A DNA stretch of 64,000 bases from HKCCE3408 sp039191215 (lineage in GTDB: Bacteria; Pseudomonadota; Alphaproteobacteria; Rhodobacterales; Rhodobacteraceae): NCBI GenBank assembly GCA_039191215.1, contig JBCCXT010000010.1:1-64000 (forward strand). Direction: 5' to 3'. Within the stretch, counting starts at the first letter, position 1, and each line of letters opens with the position of its first letter. The notes below the pieces were generated by a model that saw only the letters and a list, made by a program, of their open reading frames with translations, did not search any database and had not been told where the DNA came from. Both the position numbers and the translations under genes were made by a program. Of the stretch, positions 31,511 through 40,700 are shown piece after piece.

Positions 31511-32704
31511 ATGACCGAATCCGTATCCGGGGTCGGCGGCGGGACACATGCGCCCGACGGCCCGGTGGCTGAGGTGAAGACGGCCCTGCAGGGCTTCTTG
31601 CGCGAATTCAGCCATTTTCAATCCGAAACGACCGCACGTTTGCACAAACAGGAAGAGCGTATTGCCATGTTGAACACCAAAACCATGACCGCCCGCCCGG
31701 CGTTGTCGGCTGAGGCCGAAACCGGCGCACCACATAAAAAGGCGATGGAGAGCTATCTTCGTTCCGGCGACGACGATGGCCTGCGCGGGCTGGAGCTGGA
31801 GGGCAAATCGCTCAACACCGCGGTCAACGCAGAAGGTGGCTTTCTGGTCGATCCGCAAACATCCGCGGCGATCCAAAGTGTTCTGAGCTCCACCGCGTCG
31901 CTTCGTGCCGTGGCCAATGTCGTGCAGGTTGAAGCCACGTCCTATGACGTGCTTGTCGACCATTCTGACGTTGGCGCCGGTTGGGCGTCGGAGACGGGAA
32001 ATCAGGCTGAGACCGATACGCCCCAGATCGAGCGCATCGCCATCGCGCTGCATGAACTTTCTGCACTGCCGAAAGCATCGCAGCGGCTTTTGGATGATGC
32101 CGCATTTGATATCGAAGGCTGGCTGGCCGACCGCATCGCCGACAAATTTGCCCGCGCCGAGGCGCAGGCCTTTATCCTTGGCGACGGCACCGACAAACCG
32201 ACAGGGCTGCTTGATCACACTACGGTCGACAATGACACCTGGAGCTGGGGCAATCTGGGCTATGTGACATCCGGCGCCGACGGCGATTTTGCTGCGGCCA
32301 ATCCGGCTGATGCCATCGTTGATCTGGTCTACGCGCTGGGCGCGCGTTACCGCGCGAACGCCACTTTTGTGATGAATTCCAAGACCGCAGGCGCGGTGCG
32401 GAAGATGAAAGATGTCGACGGTCGCTTCTTATGGTCTGACGGATTGGCCGCAGGTGAGCCGGCGCGGCTGATGGGCTATCCGGTCCTCATTGCCGCAGAC
32501 ATGCCCGATATCGGCTCGGACGCGATGGCGATTGCTTTTGGCGATTTCCGCGCCGGCTACACCATTGCAGAACGCCCAGACCTGCGCGTCCTGCGCGATC
32601 CGTTTTCGGCCAAACCGCATGTGCTTTTCTATGCAACAAAGCGGGTCGGCGGTGATGTGTCGGACTTCGCGGCAATCAAGCTGATGAAATTCGGCACGGC
32701 TTGA
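31511..32704 (+). CDS. orfg5: GTA major capsid protein (g5), HK97 fold
   Basis: 397 aa. Residues 1 to about 75 form a helical scaffold segment (VAEVKTALQGFLREFSHFQS; RLHKQEERIAM) that the prohead protease should remove. The HK97 fold follows: LNTAVNAEGGFLVDPQTSAA, DHSDVGAGWASETGNQAETD, SALPKASQRLLDDAAFDIEG, AFILGDGTDKPTGLL and AIAFGDFRAGYTIAERPDLR. Length matches RcGTA gp5. The ATG at 31511 follows AGGA; a GTG one codon earlier is possible. Hairpins lie on both sides of the gene. Confidence 0.95.
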   Translation: MTESVSGVGGGTHAPDGPVAEVKTALQGFLREFSHFQSETTARLHKQEERIAMLNTKTMTARPALSAEAETGAPHKKAMESYLRSGDDDGLRGLELEGKSLNTAVNAEGGFLVDPQTSAAIQSVLSSTASLRAVANVVQVEATSYDVLVDHSDVGAGWASETGNQAETDTPQIERIAIALHELSALPKASQRLLDDAAFDIEGWLADRIADKFARAEAQAFILGDGTDKPTGLLDHTTVDNDTWSWGNLGYVTSGADGDFAAANPADAIVDLVYALGARYRANATFVMNSKTAGAVRKMKDVDGRFLWSDGLAAGEPARLMGYPVLIAADMPDIGSDAMAIAFGDFRAGYTIAERPDLRVLRDPFSAKPHVLFYATKRVGGDVSDFAAIKLMKFGTA

Positions 32705-32723
32705 AGCCCTGCCGCGACGTGAC

Positions 32724-32748
32724 CCCGGCCCCCTTCGGTGGGGCCGGG
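32724..32748 (+). other. Strong RNA hairpin immediately after the capsid gene
   Basis: CCCGGCCCC and GGGGCCGGG form a nine-base-pair GC stem with a CTTCGGT loop (UUCG-type), 19 bp after the capsid stop in the 150-bp gap before g6. There is no T-run, so it is more likely a 3' stabiliser or partial attenuator than a full terminator. Confidence 0.7.
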
Positions 32749-32854
32749 CGGGCGCGTCCGACCGTAGGTTTCCAGCTGACAACCGACCGCATGAACGGCG
32801 CGGGCGGGCGCGCCCACTTGCCGTTTCCCCGACCAGAATGACGAAAGCTGACCC

Positions 32855-33442
32855 ATGATGAATTTGGCCGAATTGCAGCCGGTTGCGACAGCGGCATTGC
32901 CGCTTGCGGAGCTGAAGGACCATTTGCGCCTGCCAGACGGGTTTCCCGATGATGGCAGTTTCGACGACCGTTTGGAACAAAGCCTGCGCGCCGGGTTGGC
33001 GCTGGCGGAGGCGCGCACCGGCAAGGCGCTGCTTATGCGCCAGTTTCAGTGGCAGGTTGAGGCCTGGGGCGGCGACCGCATCGCGCTGCCAGTAGCCCCT
33101 TTAGTCACGCTGAATTCCGTTGCTATCCGCGACTTCGATGGCTCAGCCAACACAATCGAGCTGACGCAGTTTGGTGTGATCTCCGATCTCCATCGCCCCG
33201 CCCTTGTCCCGCGGTCGGGCGCGTTTCCGACATTGGCAGGCGGTGCAGTGGCCGAGCTGATATTCACCGCGGGTTTTGGTGCGGACTGGACAGGCGTGCC
33301 GCCCGATCTGCGTGAGGCCGTGCTGATCATGGCGGTTGATTTCTTTGACGCGCCGCTTGGTCAGGCCCCAGGCATGACACCGTCGGTCAACGCTCTGCTG
33401 CAGCGCTACCGCGCCCTTTCCATCGGAAAGATCGGCGCATGA
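32855..33442 (+). CDS. orfg6: GTA head-tail connector/adaptor (g6)
   Basis: 195 aa of the phage gp6-like connector type: LPLAELKDHLRLPDGFPDDG near the N-terminus, RTGKALLMRQFQW, then PDLREAVLIMAVDFFDAPLG. It forms the ring below the portal. It overlaps g7 by four bases (ATGA). The first codon pair is ATG-ATG, so the exact start is uncertain by one residue. Confidence 0.88.
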   Translation: MMNLAELQPVATAALPLAELKDHLRLPDGFPDDGSFDDRLEQSLRAGLALAEARTGKALLMRQFQWQVEAWGGDRIALPVAPLVTLNSVAIRDFDGSANTIELTQFGVISDLHRPALVPRSGAFPTLAGGAVAELIFTAGFGADWTGVPPDLREAVLIMAVDFFDAPLGQAPGMTPSVNALLQRYRALSIGKIGA

Positions 33443-33765
33443 AACAGGTGCGTCTCAACCGGCGTTTAACGCTAGAGGACCCAAGCCCAAGCCCTGACGG
33501 GGCAGGTGGATTTGTCCAAAACTGGGTGCCGCTGGGCAGGATTTGGGCGCAGGTCAATCCGACAAGTGCCCGTGAAGTTGGCGATCGATCGATCACGCGA
33601 TACCGCATTTTCGTGCGGCGCGCGCCTGTTGGTGCGCCGGGCCGCCCACGACCCGACCAGCGCTTCCGCGATGGCGCCCGCGTCTATCACATAGAAGCGG
33701 TGACCGAGACACCCGCCGAGCCGCGCCTTTTGATGTGCTATGCCTACGAGGAGGTCGGCGGATGA
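33439..33765 (+). CDS. orfg7: GTA head closure protein (g7)
   Basis: 108-aa beta-rich protein of the SPP1 gp16-like head-tail adaptor family: RLNRRLTLEDPSPSPDGAGG, WVPLGRIWAQVNPTSAREVG and TRYRIFVRRAP. It closes the filled head before tail docking. Coupled by ATGA overlaps on both sides. Confidence 0.88.
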   Translation: MKQVRLNRRLTLEDPSPSPDGAGGFVQNWVPLGRIWAQVNPTSAREVGDRSITRYRIFVRRAPVGAPGRPRPDQRFRDGARVYHIEAVTETPAEPRLLMCYAYEEVGG

Positions 33766-34175
33766 GCTATGTCCTAAGCGGGGCGCTGCAAACGGCAGTG
33801 TATACCGCGCTGAGCGAAGACACGGTGCTTGAGGCGATGGTAAACGGGGCGATTTATGATGCCCTTCCTGCCGGTCAAGTCGACCAGCTTTATGTCACGC
33901 TTGGGCCTGAGCGGGTGCGCGATCGCTCCGACAGCACGGCGCGCTCAGCGCTGCATGAATTCGCCATTACGGTGGTCAGCGACGAGGCTGGATTTCTGAG
34001 TGCCAAAGAAGTGGCAAAGCGCATCTCAGAACTGCTTGTCGGTGCCGATCTGTCCTTGAGCCGAGGCCGCCTTGTCCGGCTCGATTTTTACAAGGCCCAC
34101 GCTAGAAAGCGCGCCAATAAGCGCGAGGTAGAGACCTGGTTCCGCGCCTTCGTTGAAGACGAAGCAACAGCCTAA
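33762..34175 (+). CDS. orfg8: GTA tail terminator protein (g8)
   Basis: 137 aa, DUF3168 type: VYTALSEDTVLEAMVNGAIY, YVTLGPERVRDRSDSTARSA and HEFAITVVSDEAGF. It caps the assembled tail tube where it meets the head. Start overlaps g7 (ATGA) and gives the standard N-terminus MSYVLSGALQ. Confidence 0.88.
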   Translation: MSYVLSGALQTAVYTALSEDTVLEAMVNGAIYDALPAGQVDQLYVTLGPERVRDRSDSTARSALHEFAITVVSDEAGFLSAKEVAKRISELLVGADLSLSRGRLVRLDFYKAHARKRANKREVETWFRAFVEDEATA

Positions 34176-34213
34176 CAACGCTATGCAAGCGTTTGGAATG
34201 ATTGGAGATCAAC

Positions 34214-34627
34214 ATGACGGCCCAAAACGGCAAAGACCTTCTGGTGAAAGTTGACCTGGATGGTCAAGGCGTGTTCCAGACGCTGGCTGGTCTGCGCGCC
34301 TCTCGTTTGAGTTTCAATGCCGAAACAGTCGATGTCACGTCGCTGGAAAGCCAAGGCGGCTGGCGTGAATTGCTGGCGGGCGCCGGCATGAAGTCGGCGG
34401 CGATTTCTGGCTCTGGCATCTTTCGCGATGCAGCAACTGATGAACGCGCCCGCCAAATCTTTTTCGACAGTGAGATCCCGGATTTCCAGGTCATCATTCC
34501 CGATTTCGGCACCGTCGAAGGCAAGTTTCAGATCACTGGCATCGAATATGCCGGCAACCACGACGGCGAGGCGACTTATGAGATCTCACTGGCTTCAGCC
34601 GGCGCCCTTAGCTTTGTTGCCAACTGA
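34214..34627 (+). CDS. orfg9: GTA major tail tube protein (g9)
   Basis: 137 aa, TP901-1-like tail tube family: GKDLLVKVDLDGQGVFQTLA, AETVDVTSLESQGGWRELLA and DFGTVEGKFQITGIEYAGNH. Stacked hexamers form the tail tube. TTGGAG precedes the ATG at 34214. The stop TGA shares its last base with the ATG of g10 (TGATG). Confidence 0.9.
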   Translation: MTAQNGKDLLVKVDLDGQGVFQTLAGLRASRLSFNAETVDVTSLESQGGWRELLAGAGMKSAAISGSGIFRDAATDERARQIFFDSEIPDFQVIIPDFGTVEGKFQITGIEYAGNHDGEATYEISLASAGALSFVAN

Positions 34628-34941
34628 TGGCCAACCCGCATGCCGGTGAAGTCAGCCTTGTCATCGATGGCGAACGCCATGTCGCCCGGCTGACCTTAGG
34701 TGCGTTGGCCGAGCTTGAGGCCCGACTTGGCGCCGAAAGCCTGACAAGCCTGGTGGCGCGGTTTGAAAGCGATGATCTACGCGCGCGCGATGTGCTGGAG
34801 CTGATCGCCGCCGGTCTGCGCGGCGGTGGCTGGCCAGGCGATCTGCGCGATCTATTGACCGCTGACATCGAGGGCGGTCAGTTGGCCGCAGCGCGTGCGG
34901 CGGCAGAGCTGTTGGTTTTAGCATTCCGGAGCCCGGCATGA
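34627..34941 (+). CDS. orfg10: GTA tail assembly chaperone-like protein (g10)
   Basis: 104 aa, GTA-specific tail assembly chaperone type: NPHAGEVSLVIDGERHVARL, LGALAELEARLGAESLTSLV, DVLELIAAGLRGGGWPGD. With g10.1 it occupies the place of the lambda G/GT pair between tail tube and tape measure, where chaperones keep the tape measure soluble. Here the second part is a separate gene with an ATGA overlap and not an obvious frameshift product. Confidence 0.85.
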   Translation: MANPHAGEVSLVIDGERHVARLTLGALAELEARLGAESLTSLVARFESDDLRARDVLELIAAGLRGGGWPGDLRDLLTADIEGGQLAAARAAAELLVLAFRSPA

Positions 34942-35138
34942 GCGGCTTTGATTGGCCGTCGCTTATGCGCGCAGGCATCGGTGATCTGGGGCTGAAGCCG
35001 CACGAATTTTGGAACCTCACGCCTGCTGAGTTTCTGCTGATCACCGGCATATCTGCCGGCCCGGCGCCAATGGGTCGGGCGGGCCTGACTGATCTGCTGA
35101 AGCGTTTTCCCGATACCCCGATGGGAGATGACACATGA
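34938..35138 (+). CDS. orfg10.1: GTA small tail assembly chaperone-like protein (g10.1)
   Basis: 66 aa: FDWPSLMRAGIGDLGLKPHE, FWNLTPAEFLLITG, as in the rcc01693-type TAC family. It is the second half of the tail chaperone pair and is coupled by four-base overlaps to g10 and to the tape measure gene. Confidence 0.85.
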   Translation: MSGFDWPSLMRAGIGDLGLKPHEFWNLTPAEFLLITGISAGPAPMGRAGLTDLLKRFPDTPMGDDT

Positions 35139-35800
35139 CCGAGATCGAAGATGACGTCGACGCGCTGGATTTGCAGCTCCAGCAGCTCGAAGAGAGCATG
35201 TCTGGCGTGGCCTCGATGGCCTCAACGTTCCAAACCGAGCTTCGCGGCATGCAAGACAGCATGCTTTACACCAACCGCGAAGTCTCCTCGATGAGCCGAT
35301 CGATCGGCAGTGGGTTGCGACAGGCCTTTGACGGGTTGGTCTTCGATGGCATGCGCCTTTCAGATGCGCTGCGCACAGTTGCGACTAGCATGGTCGACGC
35401 GGCCTACAATGCCGCGGTGCGGCCGGTCCAAAATGCACTTGGCGGTGCAATCTCTAACGGGATCAACGGCCTATTCAGCGGCATGTCACTGTTTGAGCAA
35501 GGCGGCGCGTTCTCTGGCGGCCGTGTCACACCTTTTGCCCGCGGCGGTGTCGTGACCGGCCCGACCTCATTTCCAATGCGCGGCGGCATGGGCCTGATGG
35601 GCGAAGCCGGGCCCGAAGCGATCATGCCGTTGACGCGTGGCGCGGATGGGCGGCTTGGCGTTGCCAGCAGTGGGGGCGGGCGTCCGATCAACATCACCAT
35701 GAATGTCACCAGCCCAGACGCCGAGGGGTTTCGCCGATCCCAGACGCAGATCGCCGCGCAGCTAAGCCGCGCCATGGCGCGCGGCCAACGCAACCGATAG
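35135..35800 (+). CDS. orfg11: GTA tape measure protein (g11)
   Basis: 221 aa. The N-terminal half is coiled coil (DALDLQLQQLEESMSGVASM; TNREVSSMSRSIGSGL). A hydrophobic/amphipathic helix pair follows (LRTVATSMVDAAYNAAV). The C-terminus is Gly-rich (FARGGVVTGPTSFPMRGGMG; GEAGPEAIMPLTRG), typical of small tape measures. It sets tail length and is expelled on DNA delivery. The short length agrees with RcGTA and its roughly 50-nm tail. Confidence 0.88.
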   Translation: MTEIEDDVDALDLQLQQLEESMSGVASMASTFQTELRGMQDSMLYTNREVSSMSRSIGSGLRQAFDGLVFDGMRLSDALRTVATSMVDAAYNAAVRPVQNALGGAISNGINGLFSGMSLFEQGGAFSGGRVTPFARGGVVTGPTSFPMRGGMGLMGEAGPEAIMPLTRGADGRLGVASSGGGRPINITMNVTSPDAEGFRRSQTQIAAQLSRAMARGQRNR

Positions 35801-35812
35801 GGGGGTAAGGCA

Positions 35813-36445
35813 TTGGCTTTCCACGAAATTCGATTTCCCGCCACGCTCAGCTTTGGTTCGGTCGGCGGGCCCTCGCGCCGCACAGAAGTGGTGACGCTGG
35901 CGAACGGGTTTGAGGAGCGCAACACACCTTGGGCCCATTCCAGGCGGCGCTACGATGCCGGCGTTGGCATGCGCAGCCTAGACGACGTTGAGATCTTAAT
36001 CGCGTTTTTTGAGGCCCGCCGCGGCCAGCTTTACGGTTTCCGCTGGAAAGATTGGTCCGATTACAAAAGCTGCCCGCCATCCAAGGAAGTGGCTTTTCGG
36101 GATCAGGTGATCGGCGAAGGGGACGGCGCCAAGACCGATTTTCCCTTGTTCAAATCATACATTTCTGGGGCAAACCGGTATGATCGGCCAATCCTGAAAC
36201 CTGTGGCGGGGACCGTGCGCGCGGGGATCGCCGGGGATGAGCTGAAGGACGCTGTGCACTATTCGGTTGATGTCGAGCGTGGCATCATCACGTTCAATTC
36301 ACCGCCCGAAACCGGTCAGCCGGTCACGGCGGGCTACGAATTCGACGTGCCGGTGCGTTTCGATACCGACGAGATCCAAATCTCGGTCGCCAGCTTTCAG
36401 GCGGGTGATGTCCCGAACGTGCCGGTTGTGGAGGTTCGGATATGA
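35813..36445 (+). CDS. orfg12: GTA distal tail protein (g12)
   Basis: 210 aa, DUF2460 family: FHEIRFPATLSFGSVGGPSR, ERNTPWAHSRRRYDAGVGMR and FFEARRGQLYGFRWKDWSDY. It forms the hexameric ring at the tail tip. The start must be TTG at 35813, since no ATG or GTG gives the conserved N-terminus; a weak TAAGG lies just upstream. A TTG start may lower its translation, in keeping with low copy number. Confidence 0.9.
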   Translation: MAFHEIRFPATLSFGSVGGPSRRTEVVTLANGFEERNTPWAHSRRRYDAGVGMRSLDDVEILIAFFEARRGQLYGFRWKDWSDYKSCPPSKEVAFRDQVIGEGDGAKTDFPLFKSYISGANRYDRPILKPVAGTVRAGIAGDELKDAVHYSVDVERGIITFNSPPETGQPVTAGYEFDVPVRFDTDEIQISVASFQAGDVPNVPVVEVRI

Positions 36446-37323
36446 GCGACGGGGACCTCTCTGTCCACCTCTCGGGCGGCACAAGCGAAGTTGCGCGCTG
36501 TTGGAAACTGACGCGCAGCGATGGCGAAGTTTATGGTTTCACAGATCACGATGTGGATATCTTTTTCGACGATGTGGCGTTCAAAGCCAATTCGGGTCTG
36601 ACCGCCGCAGCGCTTAGCCACACGACAGGCCTGTCTGTGGATAACTCCGAAGCGCTTGGGGCGCTGTCTGATGTGAGCCTAAGCGAGGAGGACATCGCCG
36701 CTGGCCGTTTCGACGGCGCGATGATTGAGGCCTGGCACGTATGTTGGTCAGAGCCTTCGGTGCGGTCGCTGGTGTTTCGCGGGTCACAGGGCGAGATCAG
36801 TTGGACTGGCCACGCATTCTCGGCCGAACTTCGCGGATTGGCCGAAGCGCTCAATCAGCCGACGGGTCGGGTCTATCACCGGTCCTGCCCATGCCCATTT
36901 GGCGGCTCTACATGCGGGCTTGATTTGACCCAACCAGCGTATCGGGCCGAAACCGTGGTCGCGTTGGTCGAAGATGCACGCCTGTTCCGCTTCAAGGGGC
37001 TTGAAAGCTATCAACCGCGTTGGTTCGAAAAAGGCACGTTGACCGTGCTGACGGGACCCGGCGAGGGGCTTATGGGCGTGATCAAAAATGATCGCAATGA
37101 AGGTGATCTTCGGCTCGTAGAACTTTGGTCGCCGCTTGGCCTCGATATTGCCGAAGGAGCGGGGATCGCGCTGACGGCTGGCTGCGACAGAACGATGCAA
37201 TCCTGCCGGCTGAAGTTTGATAACTTGGTGAATTTTCGCGGGTTTCCAGACATTCCGGGCGACGATTGGCTGGTTTCCCATCCTGCGCGAGCCTGGGTGC
37301 TGAACGGGGGCAGTCGGCGATGA
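36442..37323 (+). CDS. orfg13: GTA tail hub protein (g13)
   Basis: 293 aa, DUF2163/phage BR0599 type: TRSDGEVYGFTDHDVDIFFD, WTGHAFSAELRGLAEALNQP and a cysteine cluster CPCPFGGSTCGLDLT near 150, with two more Cys near 248 and 253 (AGCDRTMQSCR). The RcGTA hub structure reported an iron-sulfur cluster in this protein, and the cysteines here are in place to bind one. It forms the trimeric hub. ATGA overlaps on both sides. Confidence 0.9.
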   Translation: MSDGDLSVHLSGGTSEVARCWKLTRSDGEVYGFTDHDVDIFFDDVAFKANSGLTAAALSHTTGLSVDNSEALGALSDVSLSEEDIAAGRFDGAMIEAWHVCWSEPSVRSLVFRGSQGEISWTGHAFSAELRGLAEALNQPTGRVYHRSCPCPFGGSTCGLDLTQPAYRAETVVALVEDARLFRFKGLESYQPRWFEKGTLTVLTGPGEGLMGVIKNDRNEGDLRLVELWSPLGLDIAEGAGIALTAGCDRTMQSCRLKFDNLVNFRGFPDIPGDDWLVSHPARAWVLNGGSRR

Positions 37324-37751
37324 ACACGGTTGTTGAGGCAGCGCGGGGGTGGATCGGAACCCCCTACCGCCATCAAGCCTCCTGCCGCGGGGCCGGTTGC
37401 GATTGCCTGGGGCTCCTGCGTGGGGTGTGGCGGGATTGTCTGGGCCATGAGCCTGAGGTGATCCCGCCATATTCCTTGGATTGGTCCGAGCCTTCGGGTG
37501 AGGAACGTTTGTGGCATGCAGCGCAACGGCATTTGATCTCCAAACCACTTGGCACAGCCGATCCCGGTGACGTCCTGCTTTTCCGGATGCGGACCGGATC
37601 TGTTGCTAAGCATCTGGGTATTCAAGGAAATACTATCCACAGCCCAAGCTTTATCCACAGCTTTAGCGGCCATGGCGTTGTTGAAAGCGCACTAACCCGC
37701 CCATGGTCGCGCCGCATCGTTGCGCGATTCCGGTTCCCCGAAAGGATGTAG
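37320..37751 (+). CDS. orfg14: GTA NlpC/P60 cell-wall peptidase (g14)
   Basis: 143 aa with NlpC/P60 motifs: ARGWIGTPYRHQASCRGAGC, catalytic Cys in CDCLGLLRGVW (near residue 28-30), and His in KHLGIQ near 100. It would cleave peptide cross-links in peptidoglycan when the tail penetrates a recipient cell. Start overlaps the g13 stop (ATGA); three bases separate it from g15. Confidence 0.9.
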   Translation: MNTVVEAARGWIGTPYRHQASCRGAGCDCLGLLRGVWRDCLGHEPEVIPPYSLDWSEPSGEERLWHAAQRHLISKPLGTADPGDVLLFRMRTGSVAKHLGIQGNTIHSPSFIHSFSGHGVVESALTRPWSRRIVARFRFPERM

Positions 37752-37754
37752 GCG

Positions 37755-40700
37755 ATGGCCACACTTTTACTTTCAGCGGCAGGTGCGGCAGTCGGGAGCT
37801 CGTTCAGCGGCAGCGTTCTGGGGCTTTCCGGCGCCGTCATCGGCCGTGCGGTCGGGGCGACAATCGGGCGCGTGATCGACCAAAAACTGCTCGGCCAGGG
37901 GTCAGAGCCGGTCGAAACAGGGCGCATCGACCGCTACAAACTGTCGGGCGTGGGCGAGGGTACACCTGTTGCCAACACCGTTGGTCGAATGCGTCTTGGC
38001 GGGCAGGTTATCTGGTCAACGCACTTCTTGGAGCATTCCACAACCACCGGGGGCGGCGGTGGAAAAGGCGCGCCGCAACAGCCTAAAACCACAAGTTATT
38101 CTTACTCGGTCAGCGTCGCGCTGGCGCTGTGCGAGGGTGAGATCTTGCATGTCGGCCGCATCTGGGCCGACGGCACTTTGATCGAGCGCGACACACTGGC
38201 CTTGCGGGTCTATCGCGGCACAGAAGACCAATTGCCCGACCCAAAGATGGAGGCGGTCGAAGGCGCTGGCGAAGTGCCGGCCTATCGCGGCATGGCCTAT
38301 GTTGTGATCGAAGACTTGGATTTAACGCCATACGGCAATCGGATGCCGCAACTAAGCTTTGAGGTTGTCCGAGCCGTCGCCACGACACCAAAGCAAAGCC
38401 CGTCTGCCGGCGATACGTTACGGGCCGTGGCGGTCATTCCCGGAACTGGCGAATATTCCTTGGCGACGACGCCGGTCAGCTATCACCGCGGCGTCGGACA
38501 ACATGCCAAAGTGAACATGAACACCCCGTCGGGCCAGACGGATTTCATGACGTCAATGGACGACCTGACAAGCGAATTGCCGAACTGCCAGGCTGTGTCA
38601 CTGGTTGTCAGCTGGTTTGGCAATGACCTGCGCGCGGGCCATTGCAGCATCCAGCCTAAAGTCGACCAGAAGCTTGAAGATGCTGCAGAAATGCCTTGGT
38701 CGGTCAGTGGTTTGACACGTGCCGCCGCGTCAGAGATCGCAAAAATTGATGGCCGCCCGATTTATGGCGGCACGCCGACTGATGCCTCTGTGATCCAAGC
38801 GATCCGTGAGCTTACCGCGCGCGGGCAGAGTGTGATGTTCTACCCGTTCATTTTGATGGAGATACTTGCGCAAAATGGGCTGCCGGATCCCTGGTCTGAT
38901 GCGCCTGACCAAGCCGAATTGCCATGGCGCGGCCGGATCACAGGCGAAAAGGCGGCCGGAGAGCCCGGAAGCCCGGATGGGACTGCTGCGAACCGGGAAG
39001 CAATTGACGCCTTCTTTGGCACAGTTACGGCCGCGGATTTTGCCATTTCGTCTGGATCGGTGAGCTATCAGGGACCTGCAGAGTGGACTTATTCCCGCTT
39101 CATCCTCCACCTCGCGGCGCTTTCAGCCGCGGCCGGTGGAGTTGCCGCGTTTTGCATCGGAAGTGAGCTGCGCGCGCTTACCCAGATGCGTGACGATGCA
39201 GGTTTTCCCTTTGTGGATAAATTGCGCGAACTCGCCGCTGAGGTGCGGGTCATACTGCCCGACGCAAAACTGGGTTATGCTGCTGATTGGTCTGAGTATT
39301 TTGGCTATCATCCACAGGACGGATCGGGCGATCTGTTCTTCCATCTTGACCCGCTTTGGGCAGATGAGAACATCGATTTCATCGGGATCGATAACTACAT
39401 GCCGCTGGCCGATTGGCGCGATGGCACAGATCATGCAGACGTCAATTGGGGCAGCGATTACAACTTAGATTACCTCAAGTCGAATATTGAGGGCGGAGAA
39501 GGCTTTGACTGGTATTACCCCAGTTCAGAGGCCCGTGATGCCCAGATTAGGGTACCGATTACCGATGGGGCGGGCGGAACGCCGTGGGTCTATCGCTATA
39601 AAGACGTGCGGAATTGGTGGTCGAACCTGCATTTTGAGCGTCATCATCCGGCCGTCCGCTCAATTCTTCCCTCCGGCGCCGATCCTTCTGCTTGGGCCTT
39701 GTCTGGCGCTACGGTGACGGCAACCTCTGATGTCTATGACGTCTTTAAGCAGCCTGTTGATATCGCGTCACAATCCTCGGAAGATGATGCGATTGAGGCG
39801 GCGCCTGTTGTGCTGGATGCTGATCAGACTTACGCGTTACGTGTTCATTTCCGATTTGGTACGTCGAGCCAGCTTCGGTTGGTTTTGCGGCATCTGTCGG
39901 GCCACGTCACTGTCACGGCGACGCCAGGTCAGCAGGCAGCGGTCAGCGGTGCCACGAGCCTTGTGCAAGCGACAAGCCTTGAAGAGCACAGCGAAGAGGT
40001 TTTCACGCTGCGCGTCACGCTACGCTACGGCACCCATTCCGCGCTGACGATTGCAGTTGGGCCTGGAAGTGATACGCCTGACGAAACCCTTCATTTCTTT
40101 GGCGCAGATTTATCCCCATGGCCAGTCCCGCCCACGGATTGGGTGCCGCAGTCGAAACCGATTTGGTTTACCGAAATTGGCTGCCCCGCGATCGACAAGG
40201 GCGCCAATCAGCCGAACGTTTTCTTTGATCCGAAAAGCTCTGAAAGTGCCGTTCCGCATTATTCGAATGGCAGGCGGGACGATATCATTCAGCTGCAAAC
40301 GCTGCGCGCCGTCACGCAATACTGGGCCGACCCGGAGATCAACCCGGTCTCGACCGTTTATGGCGGCGCGATGATCGATATCGACCGCATTTTTGCATGG
40401 GCGTGGGATGCACGGCCTTATCCGGCCTTCCCCAACAATATTGATCTTTGGAGCGACGGACAGAATTACACGACCGGTCACTGGCTGAGCGGGCGCATCT
40501 CCAGCCAGAGCCTCGACCTGGTTGTGGCTGAGCTGTGCCGGCGGGCGGGATTGAAGGACGGAGATATCGATGTCAGCGCGCTTTATGGCGTTGTCCGCGG
40601 CTATTCTACGGCTGATCTCGAGACAGCACGCGCGCGCCTTCAGCCCCTGATGCTTGCTTATGACTTCACGGCCGTTGAGCGGGATGGAAAGATTGTGTTC

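Noticed and set aside
34627..35138. Programmed ribosomal frameshift between the two tail chaperone genes, as in lambda G/GT
   Set aside because: The second gene has its own ATG in an ATGA overlap, and no obvious slippery sequence was seen near the end of the first.
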